Assembly (NCBI GenBank): GCA_021780935.1
Contig: JAJXXT010000138.1
Location: forward strand, 53,933 to 117,932
From: Pseudomonadota bacterium
Lineage (GTDB): Bacteria; Pseudomonadota; Alphaproteobacteria; Acetobacterales; Acetobacteraceae
Direction: 5' to 3'
Length of the DNA: 64,000 nt
Under the pieces are notes generated by a model. It made no database searches and had not been told where the DNA came from. It saw only the letters and a list, made by a program, of their open reading frames with translations. A program made the position numbers and the translations under genes. Each line of letters opens with the position of its first letter. Position 1 is the stretch's first letter. Of the stretch, positions 17,369 to 26,696 are shown one piece after another.

Positions 17369-18931
17369 TCACGGCGGCAACGACGGCAGCCGCCAGAACG
17401 CGGTATCGTCGAGCTGGCCCACGCGCGTGTTAAATCCCATCCACCCATCGGCAACCGAGCCGATATCGATCGCGATGCCGCCCAGTGATTTTATCTTCTC
17501 ACAGTAAATCTTCCCGAGCAGCCCGGCGGCGACCAGGACCACGGCGCCCTGGTGCGGCAGCTCCAGGGTAGACATAAGTTCGTGGAACCGATCGGGGAAA
17601 TGAGACTGGAGCGTCGTGGCAAGGATATGTCGCGGCAATTGACGTTCCCCAGGGATCACGAAATCGAGCGCGTGCGGAATCCCGAGATGCGCCGCTAGGC
17701 TGCTTGCAAGACCGTGGTGGGGCGAGATGACGCCGATCCAATCGAGACCGCTTAGCAGGCGGGCATAAAACCTGTCATCCCGGTGCAGGTTCATGCTGAG
17801 AAAGGCGTCGGACACCGATGCCGACGCCGCCCTGATGCCGTCATCGGCGAGACGCCTCGCCAGGAACGCGAGATATCCGAAATGGTAGGAATCGGCGATC
17901 AACCGTTCGGCCGTCGGAACGCCCAGGATATCAGCGTTTCCGATGGCGCGAAGGAGAGATGCGTGCAGCGCCGCGAGCTGGCTCTGCGGAATGTCGGCGA
18001 TAGAATGGCCGAACCAGTTGCGCCAAACCTCGTCGCCGATCACAAAGCGCTCCGTGTCCAAAAGCCTCTGCGGCGCGGGTGCTGCGGTTGCGACTACAAA
18101 CCGAGCTTCACCGTCATACAGGCGTACCACAGAAAACGGCGCACGGCTTTCGATCGCCCGGCGGATATTGTCGTGAACGGCCGGGGAGTTCAGCCATGCG
18201 GGTGATTTCTCCTGGGCCGCAGCCTCCATAATGACGTTGTCCTTGCTGAAGGACAGCGCGAGTTTGGCATGGGCCTGGATGGCAACAACAACTTGATCCC
18301 CGCCGTGACCATCGCGGATCGCCAACGACGTATAGATGGCGAGCACCTCGGCGTAGCGGCCGGTTTCCGCAAGCAGGCTCATAAGCCGCCGCGCCTCGCC
18401 GAGGTCAAGCTTACGCAGGGTCGATGCATGCACAAATGCCGACGCAGCCTGGTAGCGCCGATTATGATAAACCAGCATCTCGACGTAATCGCTGAGGACT
18501 TCCTGGGAGGCCGACCAAAAGATGTTCGCCGACTCCAGATAAAGCAAAGCTCGAAGATGCTGCCCGCGGGACATCGCCAATTTGCCGGCGGCAACGTGTG
18601 CGAGAGCAAAACACGGTTCCGATGCAATCGCCACATCAAACCAATGCGCCGCGTCATCAAGCGCGCCGCGCCGCAAACATATATTCCCGAGCTCCAGCTC
18701 CGAGAAGCAGAACCGCGGTCGGATCGCCAGCGCTGCCCGGAACTGCGCCTCAGCCTCATCAAAAAACCCGTGCGCGACAAGCGTGACACCGGTGCGATGA
18801 CGGATGTCAAGGTCTTCGGGAAACGCGGCTCCGAGCGCGATGACATCAGACGCGGATCGCGAAATATCGCCGGCCAGTGCCGCCAATTCCATGGCTCGAA
18901 GCGCTTCGAGGGTCCGGCTTTTGTCCATCAC
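17369..18931 (-). CDS. TPR protein fused to a GT-D-fold glycosyltransferase domain
   Basis: The 520-residue protein has TPR-like helix pairs over about residues 5-210 (for example FDEAEAQFRAALAIRPRFC and DDAAHWFDVAIASEP). The second half resembles GT-D glycosyltransferases (DUF1792-like): VVRLYDGEARFV with the DGE metal/donor motif at 273-275, and a late AAGLLGKIYCEKIKS segment followed by AIDIGSVADGW. GT-D enzymes transfer glucose-like sugars in glycoprotein or glycolipid assembly. The TPR part may recruit protein acceptors. Codon use is more AT-rich than in the flanking genes, hinting at transfer. The start at 18931 leaves only 45 nt to the divergent methyltransferase frame. Confidence 0.7.
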   Translation of the reverse strand: MMDKSRTLEALRAMELAALAGDISRSASDVIALGAAFPEDLDIRHRTGVTLVAHGFFDEAEAQFRAALAIRPRFCFSELELGNICLRRGALDDAAHWFDVAIASEPCFALAHVAAGKLAMSRGQHLRALLYLESANIFWSASQEVLSDYVEMLVYHNRRYQAASAFVHASTLRKLDLGEARRLMSLLAETGRYAEVLAIYTSLAIRDGHGGDQVVVAIQAHAKLALSFSKDNVIMEAAAQEKSPAWLNSPAVHDNIRRAIESRAPFSVVRLYDGEARFVVATAAPAPQRLLDTERFVIGDEVWRNWFGHSIADIPQSQLAALHASLLRAIGNADILGVPTAERLIADSYHFGYLAFLARRLADDGIRAASASVSDAFLSMNLHRDDRFYARLLSGLDWIGVISPHHGLASSLAAHLGIPHALDFVIPGERQLPRHILATTLQSHFPDRFHELMSTLELPHQGAVVLVAAGLLGKIYCEKIKSLGGIAIDIGSVADGWMGFNTRVGQLDDTAFWRLPSLPP

Positions 18932-18976
18932 AGTCGGAAATCAGATCAACGTGGCGTAGATCTTGTCAAGCAGACG

Positions 18977-19807
18977 ATGGCGAAGCACGAAATAACAAGC
19001 TACATGATGCCCTCACGGCGCATCCGATCTGGCGCGGCGGGGTTACGAGAGGCAATGGAAATGGCTGATGCATTTTGGAAGACGGATGACCATACCGGCG
19101 ATCATTACACGTTGCTTCTGTCGCGGTTGCACGATGTTCTGAAACCCCGGACCTATCTCGAAATCGGCACGCTGAACGGCGACACGCTGGCACTTGCCCG
19201 CTGCCCCTCGGTTGCCATCGATCCGGATTTTCAGCTTTCGACGGGCGTCACGCAGGGGAAGGCCACCTGTCTCCTCGCGCAGATGGAAAGCGACCGATTT
19301 TTTGAATCCTACAACGCCCGGGCTTTCCTTGGCGGCGAGGTGGACATGGCATTCCTCGATGGGATGCATCTCTACGAATATCTTCTTCGCGATTTCATCA
19401 ACACGGAAAAAATCTGCAAGAAGAAATCGATCATCTTCATCCATGATTGCCTCCCGCCCGATGCCTTCGTCGCCCGGCGAAACGCTGCGGACCGCCAGTT
19501 GGAGGCGCTGTCCCCGCATTCGGAGTGGTGGGCGGGCGATGTCTGGAAGGCGCTCCTGATCCTGCGTCAGGCGCGTCCGGAGCTGCGCATCTTAGCCTTC
19601 GACGCTGCCCCTACGGGGCTCGTCGCCGTCACTAATCTTGACCCAGAATCGGACGTTCTCTCGCGGGAATATTTTCCGCTCATTGATTCCGTCCGGAATG
19701 TTACGATGAGCGATATCGGTGCCAGCGAATTCCGAAAAATGATGAACTACACCAGCACCGCCAGCGTTGCGGACGCCGCCGGCGTCGCGCAGTACTTCTG
19801 GCTGTGA
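18977..19807 (+). CDS. Class-I SAM-dependent methyltransferase-like protein
   Basis: The protein of up to 276 residues shows a Rossmann SAM-binding start (RTYLEIGTLNGDTLALA), an acidic residue ending strand 2 (AIDPDF) and VDMAFLDGMHLYEY, typical of the methyltransferase_24 group that methylates sugars or glycans. The start is uncertain. ATG 18977 gives the longest product, while ATG 19061 has the best-spaced GAGG ribosome site and would give 248 residues. It lies between glycosyltransferase genes and probably modifies the same surface glycan. The frame has no stop back to 18269, but that part is antisense to the TPR gene. Confidence 0.7.
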   Translation: MAKHEITSYMMPSRRIRSGAAGLREAMEMADAFWKTDDHTGDHYTLLLSRLHDVLKPRTYLEIGTLNGDTLALARCPSVAIDPDFQLSTGVTQGKATCLLAQMESDRFFESYNARAFLGGEVDMAFLDGMHLYEYLLRDFINTEKICKKKSIIFIHDCLPPDAFVARRNAADRQLEALSPHSEWWAGDVWKALLILRQARPELRILAFDAAPTGLVAVTNLDPESDVLSREYFPLIDSVRNVTMSDIGASEFRKMMNYTSTASVADAAGVAQYFWL

Positions 19808-19829
19808 CCGACAGCAGCGCCGCGCGGTT

Positions 19830-21059
19830 CTAGCGTTCCTGAACCCGCCGTATGGCCTGCTCCAGCGACGCCAGATCGACCTCGAAGCGCAGCGGCGTCA
19901 CGCCCTCCTCGCTGGGCGGAGGGCGGGGCTCCGCGCGGGCGAAATAGGCCGACCAGTCGTGCCCGAACAACAGGCAGCTCGCCCGCGTCCAGCCCTCGAC
20001 GAAGGTGACCGGCTGGATTTCGAGAATGCGTGCGCCCGGGTCGCAAAAGACGATATTGGCCATGCCCGCGCCGGTTTCGCCGGCGACCACGCGGGCGGCG
20101 GAGAATTTTGCGATCTGCTCGACAACATCGAGTTCCTCCGGCCGTACGATCTCGAAGCCGTGGCGGGCAAAGATCTGCTCCACCGCGTCCCGGTTTACCA
20201 GCAGGCGCTTCACCCGGTCGAACCGCCGCGAGACGAAAATCTTGCTGCTGCGACTGCCGCCGCTCAGGGCGACACGAAACCGGATCGTATCGATCAGCGG
20301 GCGGACGAAGCGGCTCGGATACGGCACATGAAACGACATGGTGCTCGACGCGATGACGCGCCGGAACCGAGCTGGGCGGCGCAGGACGATGTACCGGTCG
20401 AGAAGGCCCGCGAGGCGCAGCAGCGCATGCTGCCACGGGGCAAGCGGTCCGCCGGCCAGGAAGGTGCGCTCGGTCTCAAGCTGGCCGAGCAGCAGGAACG
20501 CCCAGGGCAAGCCGTCATAGAGAAAATGGCCGTAATTGTGAAAACCGGTGCCGCAGACTGGCAGGATGCTGACGTTGTGATAGGGAAGGCCAAAGAGCGA
20601 GGGCGCGTAACAGCAGCGCCCCTGCGGGTCCATTGCGTAGAGCGGGTCGAGCTGGGCGAGGTTCGAGAGATCGCTCGAAGTCAGGCGGAAATTCTTCGTC
20701 GATGGCTCAAACAGCCCGCGTGACAGCGAGCAGATTGTCGTCGAGCCGGGCGAATAGGCACTGTCATTGAGCAGAACGGAATCGACCTCGCGCACGCGGA
20801 AATCGCCGCCGCGGAAAACGTCGATCGGAACGCCCACCGCCTCGCCGAACCAGTTGGCGTCGCGCACCAGCCCGCGGTCCCGGGCGCGGAAGTCAAAGCC
20901 GTGGCCATGCAGCTGGCGGATATCGTCGTTCCGGTCGGCGGCCAGCGCGGCGCGGAACTCACCAAGCCCTGGCGCCAGGGGAACGGACGAGGCCAGAAAC
21001 TCGAAGACCGGTGCGCCAGGGCTCGGGGCGGTCGCGGCATGGGCCGGTTCTCCCGCCAT
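19830..21059 (-). CDS. Glycosyltransferase family 61 protein
   Basis: The 409-residue protein has GT61 (DUF563) hallmarks: NYGHFLYDGLPWAFLLL near residue 175, KIFVSRRFDRVKR, and the late ETGAGMANIVFCDPGARILE. Bacterial GT61 proteins are cytoplasmic and decorate polysaccharides, mostly with unknown donors. The gene converges with the methyltransferase gene (22-nt gap) and its start is 23 nt downstream of the hydroxybutyryl-CoA dehydrogenase stop. It could therefore be read from the etf operon, although its function fits the glycan genes. Confidence 0.8.
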   Translation of the reverse strand: MAGEPAHAATAPSPGAPVFEFLASSVPLAPGLGEFRAALAADRNDDIRQLHGHGFDFRARDRGLVRDANWFGEAVGVPIDVFRGGDFRVREVDSVLLNDSAYSPGSTTICSLSRGLFEPSTKNFRLTSSDLSNLAQLDPLYAMDPQGRCCYAPSLFGLPYHNVSILPVCGTGFHNYGHFLYDGLPWAFLLLGQLETERTFLAGGPLAPWQHALLRLAGLLDRYIVLRRPARFRRVIASSTMSFHVPYPSRFVRPLIDTIRFRVALSGGSRSSKIFVSRRFDRVKRLLVNRDAVEQIFARHGFEIVRPEELDVVEQIAKFSAARVVAGETGAGMANIVFCDPGARILEIQPVTFVEGWTRASCLLFGHDWSAYFARAEPRPPPSEEGVTPLRFEVDLASLEQAIRRVQER

Positions 21060-21082
21060 CGTCGCCGCTTCGGCTCGGGGGT

Positions 21083-22012
21083 TCAGCGTGTCGGCCGCGG
21101 CGGGTCCTGGGTGTAGTCGTAGAAGCCGCGCTGCGTCTTGCGGCCGAGCCAGCCGGCCTCGACATATTTCACCAGCAGCGGGCAGGGCCGGTACTTGCTA
21201 TCGGAGAGCCCCTCATACAGCACCTGCATGATCGACAGACACGTATCGAGCCCGATGAAATCGGCCAGCTCCAGCGGCCCCATCGGGTGATTGGCGCCGA
21301 GCCGCAGGGCCAGGTCAATCGCCGCCACACTGCCCACGCCCTCGTAGAGCGCATAAACCGCCTCGTTGATCATCGGCACCAGAATGCGGTTGACGATGAA
21401 GGCCGGAAAATCCTCCGAGACGCTGGTCTGCTTGCCGAGCTTGTGCGCCAGCGCCACCGTCGCCTGAAAGGTCGGCTCGTCCGTCGCGATGCCGCGGATC
21501 ACCTCCACCAGCTTCATCACCGGCACCGGGTTCATGAAGTGCATGCCGATGAACTTCTCCGGCCGGTCGGTGCCGGCCGCGAGCCGCGTGATGCTGATCG
21601 AGGAGGTGTTGGAGGCCAGCATGCAGTGCGGCGCAAGATGCGGCAGCAGCGCCTTGAACACCGCGCGCTTGATCTCCTCCTTCTCGGTCGCGGCCTCCAC
21701 CACCAGGTCGCAGTCGCCGAACGCCGCGTAATCCGTCGTGGTGCCGATGCGCCCGATCGCCGCCGCCTTGTCCTCGGCTGATATCAGCCCGCGCTTCACC
21801 TGGCGGTCCATGTTGCCCGAGATCACGGCAAGCGCCTTCTCCAGCGCCTCCGTCTTGATGTCGGCGAGTGTCACCGTGATCCCGGCGAGGGCCGCGACAT
21901 GGGCAATGCCGTTGCCCATCTGCCCCGCGCCGACGACGCCGACGCGCCCGATCTCCGGTGCCGGGGCACCGCTGTCCGCCGCAGTCGGCAGTACACGCGC
22001 GTCGACGTTCAT
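21083..22012 (-). CDS. 3-hydroxybutyryl-CoA dehydrogenase
   Basis: The 309-residue enzyme oxidises (S)-3-hydroxyacyl-CoA with NAD. It has the Rossmann motif GAGQMG at 28-33, the catalytic His158 and Glu170 in FIGMHFMNPVPVMKLVE, and ends with the C-terminal dimer domain GLDTCLSIMQ...KTQRGFYDY. A 20-residue N-terminal extension precedes the fold. It starts 4 nt after etfA, so beta-oxidation electron transfer and dehydrogenase are made together. Confidence 0.92.
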   Translation of the reverse strand: MNVDARVLPTAADSGAPAPEIGRVGVVGAGQMGNGIAHVAALAGITVTLADIKTEALEKALAVISGNMDRQVKRGLISAEDKAAAIGRIGTTTDYAAFGDCDLVVEAATEKEEIKRAVFKALLPHLAPHCMLASNTSSISITRLAAGTDRPEKFIGMHFMNPVPVMKLVEVIRGIATDEPTFQATVALAHKLGKQTSVSEDFPAFIVNRILVPMINEAVYALYEGVGSVAAIDLALRLGANHPMGPLELADFIGLDTCLSIMQVLYEGLSDSKYRPCPLLVKYVEAGWLGRKTQRGFYDYTQDPPRPTR

Positions 22013-22016
22013 GGGA

Positions 22017-22952
22017 TCAACCCTTCCCGAGTTCGGCCGCCAGCTCCGGCAGCGCGGTGAACAGATCGGCGACCAGGCCGTAGTCGGCGACCTGGAAGAT
22101 CGGCGCCTCCTCGTCCTTGTTGATCGCCACGATCACCTTGCTGTCCTTCATCCCCGCAAGGTGCTGAATCGCGCCGGAAATCCCGACCGCGACATAAAGC
22201 TCCGGGGCGACAATCTTGCCGGTCTGCCCCACCTGATAGTCGTTCGGCACGAACCCCGCATCCACCGCCGCCCGGCTCGCCCCCACCGCGGCGCCCAGCC
22301 GGTCGGCAATCGGCTCCAGCAGGCGGAAATTCTCGCCCGCCTGCATGCCGCGCCCGCCGGAAATCACCACCCGTGCGGCGGTCAGCTCCGGCCGCTCGCT
22401 GCGCGAAAGCTCGGCGCCGACAAAGCGCGAGCCGGCGCCGGAAGCGGTCACGGCAACATTCTCGACCGGTGCCGCACCACCCGACATTGCCACCGGGTCG
22501 AAGCTCGCGGCGCGCACCGTCACCACCTTCGTCGCGTCGGCGCTGCGCACCGTCGCCAGCGCGTTGCCGGCATAGATCGGGCGGACGAACGTCTCGGCAT
22601 CCACCACGCCCGCGATGTCGGAGATCGGCTGCACGTCGAGCAGAGCGGCGACGCGCGGCATCACGTTCTTGCCCACCGCGGTCGCCGCCGCGAACAGATG
22701 CGAATAGGCCGGCGCCAGCGACACGATCAGCGCCGAAAGCGGCTCGGCCAGCGCATGAGCCAGCGCCGGCGCGTCCGCCACCAGAACCTTGGTCACACCC
22801 GGCAGCGCCGCCGCCGCCGTTGCGGCTGCCGCCACACCCTCGCCGGTCACCAGCGCGTGGACCTCGCCCAGCGTCACCGCGGCGGCGACCGCGGAGCGCG
22901 ACGGCTGCTTGATCCCCGAGGCGTCGAACTCGAGCAGAACCAGCGTCGCCAT
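22017..22952 (-). CDS. etfA: Electron transfer flavoprotein alpha subunit
   Basis: The 311-residue subunit carries the FAD-binding C-terminal domain with PELYVAVGISGAIQHLAGMK and VAINKDEEAPIFQVADYGLV, plus SGGRGM near residue 200. It passes electrons from acyl-CoA dehydrogenases to ETF:quinone oxidoreductase. Only 2 nt separate it from etfB and 4 nt from the downstream dehydrogenase, so the three genes form one operon. Confidence 0.96.
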   Translation of the reverse strand: MATLVLLEFDASGIKQPSRSAVAAAVTLGEVHALVTGEGVAAAATAAAALPGVTKVLVADAPALAHALAEPLSALIVSLAPAYSHLFAAATAVGKNVMPRVAALLDVQPISDIAGVVDAETFVRPIYAGNALATVRSADATKVVTVRAASFDPVAMSGGAAPVENVAVTASGAGSRFVGAELSRSERPELTAARVVISGGRGMQAGENFRLLEPIADRLGAAVGASRAAVDAGFVPNDYQVGQTGKIVAPELYVAVGISGAIQHLAGMKDSKVIVAINKDEEAPIFQVADYGLVADLFTALPELAAELGKG

Positions 22953-22954
22953 CG

Positions 22955-23704
22955 TCAGATCACCTTCGCTTCGAGCTTCAGCTTCGCCACCAGCTCGGTG
23001 ACACTGCCCACCCTCACCCCGGCCTTGCGCTTCGCCGGCTCCGCCACCGAAATCACCGCCAGGCGCGGGCTGGGATCGACGCCGAGATCGGCCGGACTGA
23101 CCGTCTCGATCGGCTTCTTGCGCGCCTTCATGATGTTGGGCAGCGAGGCATAGCGCGGCTCGTTCAGGCGCAGATCGGTCGTCACGATCGCCGGCAGCGA
23201 GAGTGCGACGGTCTCCAGCCCGCCATCCACCTCACGCGTCACCATCGCCTCCTCGCCGGCGATCGCCAGCTTCGAGGCGAACGTGCCCTGCGGCCAGCCG
23301 AGCAGCGCCGCCAGCATCTGGCCGGTGGCGTTCATGTCATCGTCGATCGCCTGCTTGCCCATGATCACCAGGCCCGGCGCTTCCCGCGCCACCAGCGCCT
23401 TGAGCAGCTTGGCGACGGCGAGCGGCTGCAGCTCCACATCGGTCTCGACCAGGATGCCGCGATCGGCCCCCATCGCCAGCGCCGTGCGGATCGTTTCCTG
23501 GCAGGCGGCGATACCCATGGAAACGGCGACGATCTCGGTGGCCACGCCCTTTTCCCTGAGCCGTACGGCTTCCTCGACGGCGATCTCGTCGAACGGGTTC
23601 ATCGACATCTTCACGCCGGCGGTCTCGATGCCGCTGCCGTCGGCCTTCACCCGCACCTTGACGTTGTAGTCCACCACCCGCTTCACCGGGACGAGGATCT
23701 TCAT
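22955..23704 (-). CDS. etfB: Electron transfer flavoprotein beta subunit
   Basis: The 249-residue AMP-binding subunit pairs with EtfA. Diagnostic segments are [34 protein letters not shown], and the recognition-loop signature [16 protein letters not shown], followed by the lysine-rich [10 protein letters not shown]. The start at 23704 gives the family N-terminus and has AGGGAAAG upstream. The open frame to 23746 adds unrelated residues. First gene of etfB-etfA-hbd. Confidence 0.96.
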   Translation of the reverse strand: MKILVPVKRVVDYNVKVRVKADGSGIETAGVKMSMNPFDEIAVEEAVRLREKGVATEIVAVSMGIAACQETIRTALAMGADRGILVETDVELQPLAVAKLLKALVAREAPGLVIMGKQAIDDDMNATGQMLAALLGWPQGTFASKLAIAGEEAMVTREVDGGLETVALSLPAIVTTDLRLNEPRYASLPNIMKARKKPIETVSPADLGVDPSPRLAVISVAEPAKRKAGVRVGSVTELVAKLKLEAKVI

Positions 23705-23916
23705 ATGTGCTTTCCCTAAACGGAGTCTTGCCGCCGCCTTGTCCAACCTCGGGGGGCCAAACCCGAGGGCGCTGTTCGCACCTGCACAATCGTTCCTAGG
23801 GCGCGGCGCCAGAGCCTGTCAAACGCGCGCAGGGCAGGGGCCCGATCCGCGCCGTGCATGCCCCCGCGTGGCCCGGCGCGACGCTGCGTCCAACAGGGCG
23901 GCTGACCGGTTCCGAT

Positions 23917-24111
23917 TCAGTGGGATATCAGGCTGACGAGAATGACAAAAATCACGATCGCAGTGGCCTGCAGCGCCACCCGCCATTGCATCAGCTTGTT
24001 GGACCGCCGCGGGTCGCCGCCGCCGCGCACCAACCCCACCATGCCGGTCACCAGGACGCCCACCACCCCGGCCATCACCAGCACCAGCAGGACGATCAGA
24101 AAAGCTTGCAT
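23917..24111 (-). CDS. Small twin-transmembrane protein, HIG1-like
   Basis: The 64-residue protein has two hydrophobic helices (about residues 2-28 and 45-63) separated by a short polar loop with RRSNKLMQWRVALQA. The (R)SN-LM-WRV pattern is typical of bacterial HIG1-domain proteins, which in mitochondria associate with cytochrome oxidase. It is likely an inner-membrane protein of respiration. It diverges from the mechanosensitive channel gene with 62 nt between starts. The 212 nt upstream to etfB hold no recognisable feature. Confidence 0.75.
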   Translation of the reverse strand: MQAFLIVLLVLVMAGVVGVLVTGMVGLVRGGGDPRRSNKLMQWRVALQATAIVIFVILVSLISH

Positions 24112-24173
24112 GCCTTAGAATAGCATTTTCCGGCCCGGTTGACAGCGCCGAGGGACCGTGGCCCTCGTCAGGA

Positions 24174-26612
24174 ATGCGACGCGCTCTCTTCGCTGCCTGT
24201 CTGGTGTTGGCGCTGCCGGCCGCCTCGCGCGTGGCGCACGCCGCCGCGCCACCGCCCAGCGCCCCGGCCGCGGCACCCACCACGATGACCGCGGCGCAGG
24301 CCCGTGCCGCGTTGGCCGTGCTGCAGGACCCCGCCAAGCGGGCCGAGGTCATCAGCGCCCTCGAAGCCATTGCGGCGCTCCCTCCGGCCGCGCCCACCCC
24401 GGCTGCGGGAAGGCCGGTGGCAGGGAAGACGGAGCCCGGAAAGAGTGGGACTGGCCAGGCCGGTGCAAAACCCGCCGGCAGTCCCGCCACCAATTCGCCC
24501 GGGGCGCTGCAGATACCGCTCGCTCCAGACAGCCTCGGCGCCCAGCTGCTGATGGATGCGTCAACGCAGATGGCGGAAATCTCGAAAAGCGTGCTGGGTT
24601 CGCTGCGCGCGTTTACAGATTTCCCGCTGCTATGGTTCTGGGTCCGGCAGACGGCGATGGACCCGTTCGCCCGCGGCGAGGTGCTCACCGCCCTGCTGCG
24701 GATAGTCGAGGTTCTTGTCCCCGGGCTTGTCGCCGCCTGGCTGGTCCGCCGCTTGCTGCGTCGCCCGGCCGCGGCGCTGGCCGCGCGTGCGCCCGTCCCC
24801 GCGCTGGCCGAGGCGATCGACGAGGAGGATACCGCCCGCGGCATCGAGGAGGCCGAGGCCGGGCAGACCGAGCGCCATTGGTCTGGCGCAGCGCCGCTGG
24901 TGCTGGCGCTGCGCCGCCTGCCCTATGCCGCCGGCGTCTTCGGGCTGGATCTGCTGTCGATCATCGCCCTGCTCGCGGTCGGCGCCAGCCTGTTGGCGGC
25001 GCGCCTGTTCGGCACCGGTTATGTCAACCGCGTCGTGGTCATCGCGGCCCTCAACGCCACCGCGCTGTTCATGCTGCTGCAGGCGATCGTCGCGATGCTG
25101 GCCTCGCCGACGCGGCCGAATCTGCGTCTGCTGCCGCTCGACGACCCGGCGGCGGCGGAGCTGCGGCGTTGGACGCGGATCCTCGGCGCGCTGGTCATCT
25201 TCGGGTATGCGGCGCTGGAGGCCGGGCTGGTGTTCGGTCTCTACGCGGCGGCGCACGATGCTCTGTTCAAACTGCTGGCGCTGGCGACCGTGATCTGCCT
25301 TTGCGTCATCGTGCTGCGCCACAAGGCGCCGGTGGCGCGCTGGATCCGCGGGCAGGGCGAAAATGGCAATGGCGACGGCCCCGGCCGCACCGCCCTGGTG
25401 ACGCTGCGTCAGCGCGCCGCCGCGGTATGGCACATCGCCGTTGCCTTCTACCTGGTCTCGCTCTGGGCGGTCTGGGCGCTGGCCATCCCCGGCGGCTTCC
25501 GTCGCATGCTGCGCATCTTTGTCCTTTCGGTCATCGTGCTTGTCATCGCGCGCGTGGCGCAGCGCACGGCGCTACGCTCCATCGCGCGCTCGCTGCGCCT
25601 GCGCCCCGATGTCGCGGAACGTTATCCGGGGCTGGAGCAGCGGCTCGGCGTGTATCACCCGGTGCTGCGCGCCGGCGTCAAATCCGTCATCGTCTTCGTC
25701 GCGGTGGTGTTGCTGGCCCAGATCTGGGGTTTCGACGCCCTGGGGTGGTTCGCCGGCAGCGGCCTCGGCGCGCAGCTTCTGGCCTCCATCGGCAACATCC
25801 TGGTCGCCTGCCTCATCGCGCTCGCCGTCTGGGAGGGGGTGAACGCCGCCTTCGCCACGCATCTGCGCAAGCTTTCGGCGCACGAACAGGTCGCGCGCGC
25901 CGCGCGCATCCGCACCCTGCTGCCGATGCTGAAAACGACGCTCCTCATAGCCATCGTCACCGTTGTCGCCCTGATCGTCCTGTCGGAGGTCGGCGTGAAC
26001 ATCGCGCCGCTGCTGGCCGGCGCCGGCGTCGTCGGCCTGGCCATTGGTTTCGGCAGCCAGAAGCTGGTGCAGGACATCATCACCGGCCTGTTCCTGCTGC
26101 TCGAGAACGCGATGCAGGTCGGTGACGTCGTGACCCTTGGCGGTCTCACCGGTGTGGTCGAGACGCTTTCCGTGCGTGCCATCCGGCTGCGCGCCGGCGA
26201 CGGCTCCATCCACGTCATCCCGTTCTCCGCCGTCACCACCGTCACCAACATGACGCGGGATTTCGGCTATGCCCTGATGAATTTCCGCATCGGCCTGAAC
26301 GAGGAGCCGGACCATATCGCTGGGCTGCTGCGCGAGATCGTGACCGCCATGCGCCAGGAGCCGAAATGGTCCGACGTCATCCGCGGCGATCTCGAGGTTC
26401 TCGGGCTCGACCGGTTCCTAGTCGGCGCCTGGGTCATGCAGGTCGGGATCCGCACCACGCCCAGCGGCCGCTGGTCGGTGCCGCGCGAGGTCAACCGCCG
26501 GGTCAAGCATCGCTTCGACGAGCTGGCGATCGATTCACCGATGACCAGCTACAAGGCGCGCGGCATCGAACCGCCCACGGTCGTGCCGGTGGTCGATCCC
26601 GCGAATACCTGA
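24174..26612 (+). CDS. Large MscS-type mechanosensitive ion channel
   Basis: The 812-residue protein has a cleavable signal (to AHAAAP, about residue 25) and a periplasmic Ala/Pro-rich region. About ten hydrophobic segments follow, and then the MscS core. The pore helix is seen in VVGLAIGFGSQKLVQDIITG, followed by a beta domain (DVVTLGGLTGVVETLSVRAI). The size and extra helices resemble MscK/MscM-type channels and YnaI/YbdG relatives that release solutes on hypo-osmotic shock. It stands alone in its transcription unit. Confidence 0.9.
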   Translation: MRRALFAACLVLALPAASRVAHAAAPPPSAPAAAPTTMTAAQARAALAVLQDPAKRAEVISALEAIAALPPAAPTPAAGRPVAGKTEPGKSGTGQAGAKPAGSPATNSPGALQIPLAPDSLGAQLLMDASTQMAEISKSVLGSLRAFTDFPLLWFWVRQTAMDPFARGEVLTALLRIVEVLVPGLVAAWLVRRLLRRPAAALAARAPVPALAEAIDEEDTARGIEEAEAGQTERHWSGAAPLVLALRRLPYAAGVFGLDLLSIIALLAVGASLLAARLFGTGYVNRVVVIAALNATALFMLLQAIVAMLASPTRPNLRLLPLDDPAAAELRRWTRILGALVIFGYAALEAGLVFGLYAAAHDALFKLLALATVICLCVIVLRHKAPVARWIRGQGENGNGDGPGRTALVTLRQRAAAVWHIAVAFYLVSLWAVWALAIPGGFRRMLRIFVLSVIVLVIARVAQRTALRSIARSLRLRPDVAERYPGLEQRLGVYHPVLRAGVKSVIVFVAVVLLAQIWGFDALGWFAGSGLGAQLLASIGNILVACLIALAVWEGVNAAFATHLRKLSAHEQVARAARIRTLLPMLKTTLLIAIVTVVALIVLSEVGVNIAPLLAGAGVVGLAIGFGSQKLVQDIITGLFLLLENAMQVGDVVTLGGLTGVVETLSVRAIRLRAGDGSIHVIPFSAVTTVTNMTRDFGYALMNFRIGLNEEPDHIAGLLREIVTAMRQEPKWSDVIRGDLEVLGLDRFLVGAWVMQVGIRTTPSGRWSVPREVNRRVKHRFDELAIDSPMTSYKARGIEPPTVVPVVDPANT

Positions 26613-26696
26613 CCTGCCCCGTGCTGCGTGTGGAGTCGTGCAGGGGGCACGAATTGGACCGATGCCGCGCCTGCCTCACGCGTCCATAAAACTGTC

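Noticed and set aside
24158..26125. 655-codon frame overlapping the MscS gene
   Set aside because: Same strand but a different frame from the clear MscS channel. It has no domains and an Arg/Gly/Ala bias.
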